Source of the DNA: Geobacillus jurassicus NBRC 107829
Lineage (GTDB): Bacteria > Bacillota > Bacilli > Bacillales > Anoxybacillaceae
NCBI RefSeq assembly: GCF_001544315.1
Contig: NZ_BCQG01000011.1
Location: 1 to 64,000, forward strand
Direction: 5' to 3'
DNA: 64,000 nt
The notes under the pieces are model-generated. The model did not search any database and was not told where the DNA came from. It saw nothing but the letters and a program-made list of their open reading frames with translations. Position numbers and translations under genes: made by a program. Positions 60,723-64,000 of this stretch are shown here, piece by piece. Every line of letters starts with the position of its first letter. Positions within the stretch are counted from its first letter, which is position 1.

Positions 60723-62180
60723 ATGGTTTTATTTTCGGTCATTGTTTATTTAGTCGGCATGCTTTGGATCGGCTATTGGGCGTATAAACGGACGGCGAAC
60801 TTGTCCGATTATATGCTTGGCGGCCGGACGCTCGGGCCGGCGGTGACCGCGTTAAGCGCGGGCGCTTCCGATATGAGCGGCTGGTTGCTCATGGGGTTGC
60901 CGGGGGCAATGTATTTGGATGGGGTGAGCGCTGCTTGGATCGTCATCGGGCTGACGCTCGGCGCCTATGCAAACTGGCTGTATGTTGCGCCGCGGCTGCG
61001 CGTCTATACGGAAGTGGCGAACGATTCGATTACCATTCCCGAGTTTTTGGAAAACCGTTTCGGCGATCGGACGAAATTGTTGCGGATGGTGTCCGGGATC
61101 GTCATTATGGTGTTTTTTACGTTTTACGTCTCATCCGGCCTTGTCTCGGGCGGCGTGCTGTTTGAAAACTCGTTTGGCGTCAGCTACCATACAGGTTTGT
61201 GGATCGTTGGCGGCGTTGTGGTCGCCTATACGCTGTTTGGCGGCTTTTTGGCTGTCAGCTGGACGGATTTTGTGCAAGGGACGATTATGTTCATTGCGTT
61301 GATTCTGGTGCCGGTGGTGACGCTGTTCCATACAGGAGGGCCAGTGGATACGATCAAGACGATTCATGACATTGACCCGAATTTGCTGGATTTATGGAAG
61401 GGAACAAGTGTTCTTGGCATTATTTCGTTATTCGCTTGGGGGCTCGGCTATTTCGGCCAGCCGCACATTATCGTCCGCTTTATGGCGATCAAGTCGGTCA
61501 AAGAAATGAAAAGCGCCCGCCGCATCGGCATGGGTTGGATGATTTTCTCGGTTGTTGGGGCGATGTTGACGGGGCTTTTTGGAATCGCTTACTTTTCACA
61601 GCGCGGCATGAAGTTGGATGACCCGGAAACGGTATTTATTAAGCTCGGGCACATTTTATTCCATCCGATTATTACCGGGTTTTTGCTGGCGGCGATTTTA
61701 GCGGCCATTATGAGTACGATTTCGTCGCAGCTGCTTGTCACCTCAAGCTCGCTGACGGAAGATTTGTATAAAGTGCTGTTCCGCCGCTCGGCCTCAGATA
61801 AAGAGCTTGTCTTTGTCGGGCGCCTGTCGGTGCTGTTAGTCGCCATTGTCGCAACGGCGTTGGCGTACACGAAAAACGACACGATTTTAAACTTGGTCGG
61901 CTACGCCTGGGCGGGCTTTGGCGCGTCATTCGGCCCAGTCATTTTGTTAAGCTTGTTCTGGCGGCGGATGACGAAATGGGGGGCGCTCGCCGGTATGGTC
62001 GCCGGGGCGTTGACGGTCATTCTTTGGACGCAGTCGGCGTACTTAAAAGGTTTGTTGTATGAAATGATTCCGGGGTTTGCGGCGAGCTTGGCCGCCATCG
62101 TTGTCGTCAGCCTCTTGACGAAGGCGCCGGAAGGAAAAGTCGCTGAGCAGTTTGACCGGTTTAAGCAATCGCTGTCATGA
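60723..62180 (+). CDS. putP: Sodium:proline symporter (PutP family)
   Basis: A 485-residue member of the sodium:solute symporter family with about thirteen helices. [20 protein letters not shown] and [15 protein letters not shown] near the N-terminus are strongly PutP-like, as is [15 protein letters not shown]. Proline uptake for catabolism or osmoprotection (OpuE) is the likely role. Start ATG 60723 follows AAAGGAGAG. It ends at a bidirectional hairpin facing the hydrolase gene. Confidence 0.93.
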   Translation: MVLFSVIVYLVGMLWIGYWAYKRTANLSDYMLGGRTLGPAVTALSAGASDMSGWLLMGLPGAMYLDGVSAAWIVIGLTLGAYANWLYVAPRLRVYTEVANDSITIPEFLENRFGDRTKLLRMVSGIVIMVFFTFYVSSGLVSGGVLFENSFGVSYHTGLWIVGGVVVAYTLFGGFLAVSWTDFVQGTIMFIALILVPVVTLFHTGGPVDTIKTIHDIDPNLLDLWKGTSVLGIISLFAWGLGYFGQPHIIVRFMAIKSVKEMKSARRIGMGWMIFSVVGAMLTGLFGIAYFSQRGMKLDDPETVFIKLGHILFHPIITGFLLAAILAAIMSTISSQLLVTSSSLTEDLYKVLFRRSASDKELVFVGRLSVLLVAIVATALAYTKNDTILNLVGYAWAGFGASFGPVILLSLFWRRMTKWGALAGMVAGALTVILWTQSAYLKGLLYEMIPGFAASLAAIVVVSLLTKAPEGKVAEQFDRFKQSLS

Positions 62181-62189
62181 ACGAAAAAA

Positions 62190-62220
62190 CAGGGTGTCCC
62201 TGTCGCGGGGGCACCCTGTT
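62190..62220. terminator. Hairpin between putP and the hydrolase gene
   Basis: ACAGGGTG (62190-62197) pairs with CACCCTGT (62212-62219), with further CCC/GGG pairing inside. It lies between convergent genes and resembles the other GGTGTCCC hairpins in the window. Confidence 0.7.
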
Positions 62221-62230
62221 GTTGTTGCCG

Positions 62231-63091
62231 CTATTTGATGTCGTCCCAGTCTGGGTACAAATCGGTGCGCCGGTCGCGCCATGTCGCGACCGATCCTTTT
62301 TCCCGGACTTTGCGAAGGAGCGCCAAGTCGAGGTCGGCGGTCACGACCATGTCGTCGTTGACCTCGCCGGCTGCGAGCACGCCGCCGGGCGGGAACGGGA
62401 TGTCGTTTGGCGTGATGACGGCCGCTTGGCCGAAGTTGGCGCGCATAAAGTCGACCGTCGGGAGCGAGCCGACCGTGCCGGTCGTGACGACATACACTTC
62501 GTTCTCGATCGCCCGCGCGTGGCAGCAATACCTTACGCGGTAAAACCCGTGCCGGTCGTCCGTGCACGACGGACAGAAGATGACATCCGCCCCTTTGGCG
62601 CGCGCCAGGCGGACGATTTCCGGAAACTCGATGTCATAGCACGTCAAAATGGCGATCGTCGCTTTGTCCGTTTCAAACACATGCACACCGTCGCCCGGGG
62701 CGATGTTCCATTCATTCACTTCTGTCGGGGTGATGTGCAATTTCGCTTGCCGGTGAATGCGTCCGTCCGGCGTGAACAAATGGGCGACATTGTACAGCTT
62801 GCCGTTTTGGCGGATGACATGCGTGCCGCCAATCAGGTGCATGCCGGTCTCTTTGGCGAGCGACGTAAACAGCTCAATGTACTTTTCTGTATAATCCGGC
62901 AAGTCGTCAATCGTCGCCGCCCGTCCGCCATCAAGCGGAATCGAGAGCAGCTGGGTTGTAAAAAATTCCGGAAACAACACAAACTCGGCGTCAAACTCTT
63001 GCGCTGTTTTGACGTAATGCGTCACTTGCGCAGCAAACTCGTCAAATGAATGAATGGTATGAAGATGATATTGGACAGCCGAGACGCGCAA
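62231..63091 (-). CDS. Carbon-nitrogen hydrolase (nitrilase superfamily)
   Basis: A 286-residue member of the nitrilase/amidase superfamily. The Glu-Lys-Cys triad is visible: Glu in LFPEFFTT, Lys in HRQAKLHITP, Cys in AILTCYDIEFPE. It could act on an omega-amide or other small amide; the substrate is not determined. I prefer the TTG start at 63091 (MRVSAVQYHL), nine bases after AAAGGAGA; longer starts at GTG 63100 or ATG 63121 are possible. It is a single gene, downstream of pdxK. Confidence 0.9.
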   Translation of the reverse strand: MRVSAVQYHLHTIHSFDEFAAQVTHYVKTAQEFDAEFVLFPEFFTTQLLSIPLDGGRAATIDDLPDYTEKYIELFTSLAKETGMHLIGGTHVIRQNGKLYNVAHLFTPDGRIHRQAKLHITPTEVNEWNIAPGDGVHVFETDKATIAILTCYDIEFPEIVRLARAKGADVIFCPSCTDDRHGFYRVRYCCHARAIENEVYVVTTGTVGSLPTVDFMRANFGQAAVITPNDIPFPPGGVLAAGEVNDDMVVTADLDLALLRKVREKGSVATWRDRRTDLYPDWDDIK

Positions 63092-63348
63092 TGGCGGCAC
63101 TCTCCTTTCTTCTCCTCTCATCACATATAATCTCCATTTTACCATAAGGAAACCGGTCTGGCGCATCCATTTTCCCCGCCGACAGGACAGCCGCAGGAGG
63201 CGAAAACGAGCGGCGGAGTTTTTTTGGGAGGCCGGGCGGGCGCGAATGACGCCGCTTCCGGTGGATGCGCACAATCGTTTGATGACAAAGACAAGGCCGA
63301 AGCGATGGCCCGGATGGGTCAACAACGCATCCCGATGGGGCATCCTTC

Positions 63349-63374
63349 ATAAAAAACATAAGGCCAAGGCCTTG
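63349..63374 (-). terminator. pdxK terminator
   Basis: On the minus strand AAGGC, loop CTTG, GCCTT then ATGTTTTTT, at the end of pdxK. The gap 63110-63348 holds no recognisable gene. Confidence 0.65.
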
Positions 63375-63375
63375 T

Positions 63376-64000
63376 CTATTTGCCTTCGTAGCGGCGATAC
63401 GCGCCGTGATGCGTCGGGCCGACGTATTCGTTTAATGGGAACGAATGGCGGATCGCTGCGGTGATGAACGCCTTCGCGGTCGCAATGGCGTCTTTCACCG
63501 GACGCCCTTTGGCCAGCTCGGCGGCGATGGCGGCCGAGAACGTGCAGCCCGCTCCGTGCGTATACGTCGTTTCAATCCGCTCCGACTCGAGCAGCTCAAA
63601 CGTTTTCCCGTCGTAAAGGACGTCGACCGCATAGTCGTGCGGAATTTTCCGCCCGCCTTTGACGATGACGTATTGGGCGCCAAGCTCATGGATGCGCCCA
63701 GCCGCTTCTTTCATATCTTCGATCGTCTCAATGCGCGGCAGGCCGGCCAGTTGCGCCGCTTCAAACAAGTTCGGCGTCACAACCGTCGCTTTTGGCACGA
63801 GCGTTTCGCGGTAGCACACCGTATTTTCCGGATGAAGCGGCTCATCCGCCCCTTTGCAAACCATAACTGGATCGACGACCGCATTTTTCAACCCATGTTT
63901 TTCGATCGTCCGCGCCGCTAGCTCAATGATGTCGGTTGTCGGAAGCATTCCTGTTTTTAAGGCATCAATCCCGACGCCGACGATGATCGTCTCTAGCTGG
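63376..64000 (-). CDS. pdxK: Pyridoxine/hydroxymethylpyrimidine kinase PdxK (partial)
   Basis: The C-terminal ~207 codons of a ribokinase-fold kinase of the ThiD/PdxK group; the N-terminus lies beyond the right edge. DALKTGMLPTTDIIEL, VVDPVMVCKGA, VVTPNLFEAAQLAGL and the anion-hole motif THGAGCTFSAAIAAELAKG are present. It resembles B. subtilis PdxK (YwdB), which phosphorylates pyridoxine, pyridoxal and also HMP, more than the thiamine-operon ThiD. No stop interrupts the frame up to the edge. Confidence 0.92.
   Translation of the reverse strand, partial: QLETIIVGVGIDALKTGMLPTTDIIELAARTIEKHGLKNAVVDPVMVCKGADEPLHPENTVCYRETLVPKATVVTPNLFEAAQLAGLPRIETIEDMKEAAGRIHELGAQYVIVKGGRKIPHDYAVDVLYDGKTFELLESERIETTYTHGAGCTFSAAIAAELAKGRPVKDAIATAKAFITAAIRHSFPLNEYVGPTHHGAYRRYEGK

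Overview
The window is about 64 kb of Gram-positive chromosome centred on the replication origin. Gene content and order (rpmH-rnpA-yidC-khpB-mnmEG-rsmG-noc-parAB ... rpsF-ssb-rpsR ... gdpP-rplI-dnaB-purA-walRKHIJ-htrA-rlmH, and dnaA-dnaN-rlbA-recF-gyrB-gyrA on the other side) match the origin region of Bacillus subtilis. The GC-rich codon use, many GTG/TTG starts and protein sequences look like a thermophilic Bacillaceae member. Geobacillus/Parageobacillus is my inference; species cannot be fixed from this stretch.

Layout. Positions 1-158 hold tandem promoters pointing left out of the window, with an rRNA-type leader, so an rRNA operon probably starts just beyond the edge. From 159 to 10150 the minus strand carries a degenerate HD-GYP protein, gyrA, gyrB, recF, rlbA, dnaN and dnaA. 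DnaA-box clusters on both sides of dnaA (about 8.66-8.78 kb and 10.2-10.5 kb) form a bipartite oriC. From 10.6 to 41.6 kb the plus strand carries conserved housekeeping genes: ribosomal protein, RNase P and membrane insertase genes, tRNA modification (mnmE, mnmG), rsmG, nucleoid occlusion and chromosome partition (noc, parA, parB with an internal parS), the S6-SSB-S18 cluster, c-di-AMP phosphodiesterase gdpP, replicative helicase, purA and the WalRK cell-wall signalling operon (second parS inside walK). Nearly all genes run co-directionally with replication.

After rlmH (41.6 kb) the content becomes accessory: a membrane diguanylate cyclase, two truncated gene remnants (LysR-like and GntP-like) ahead of a glycerate kinase, an AGCS symporter, mannose-6-phosphate isomerase, a FAD/Rieske oxidoreductase, a Schlafen/AlbA-type ATP-binding regulator with a tandem heptapeptide repeat, an APC permease, TrmH, an aa3-type quinol oxidase operon (qoxABCD), a polar amino-acid ABC transporter, a PutP-type symporter, a nitrilase-family hydrolase, and pdxK running off the right edge.

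The main points for a second look are the 21-bp x 9 in-frame repeat in the gene at 49.7-51.1 kb, DnaA boxes placed inside or next to the promoters of the rRNA operon, mnmE and rlmH, a perfect 26-bp palindrome inside the start of rsmG, alanine at the quinolone-determining position of GyrA, and an inverted pair of related ~92-bp sequences flanking 46.6-51.3 kb. I found no CRISPR array, tRNA gene, intact insertion sequence or phage. All calls are from reading the sequence; no database search was run.
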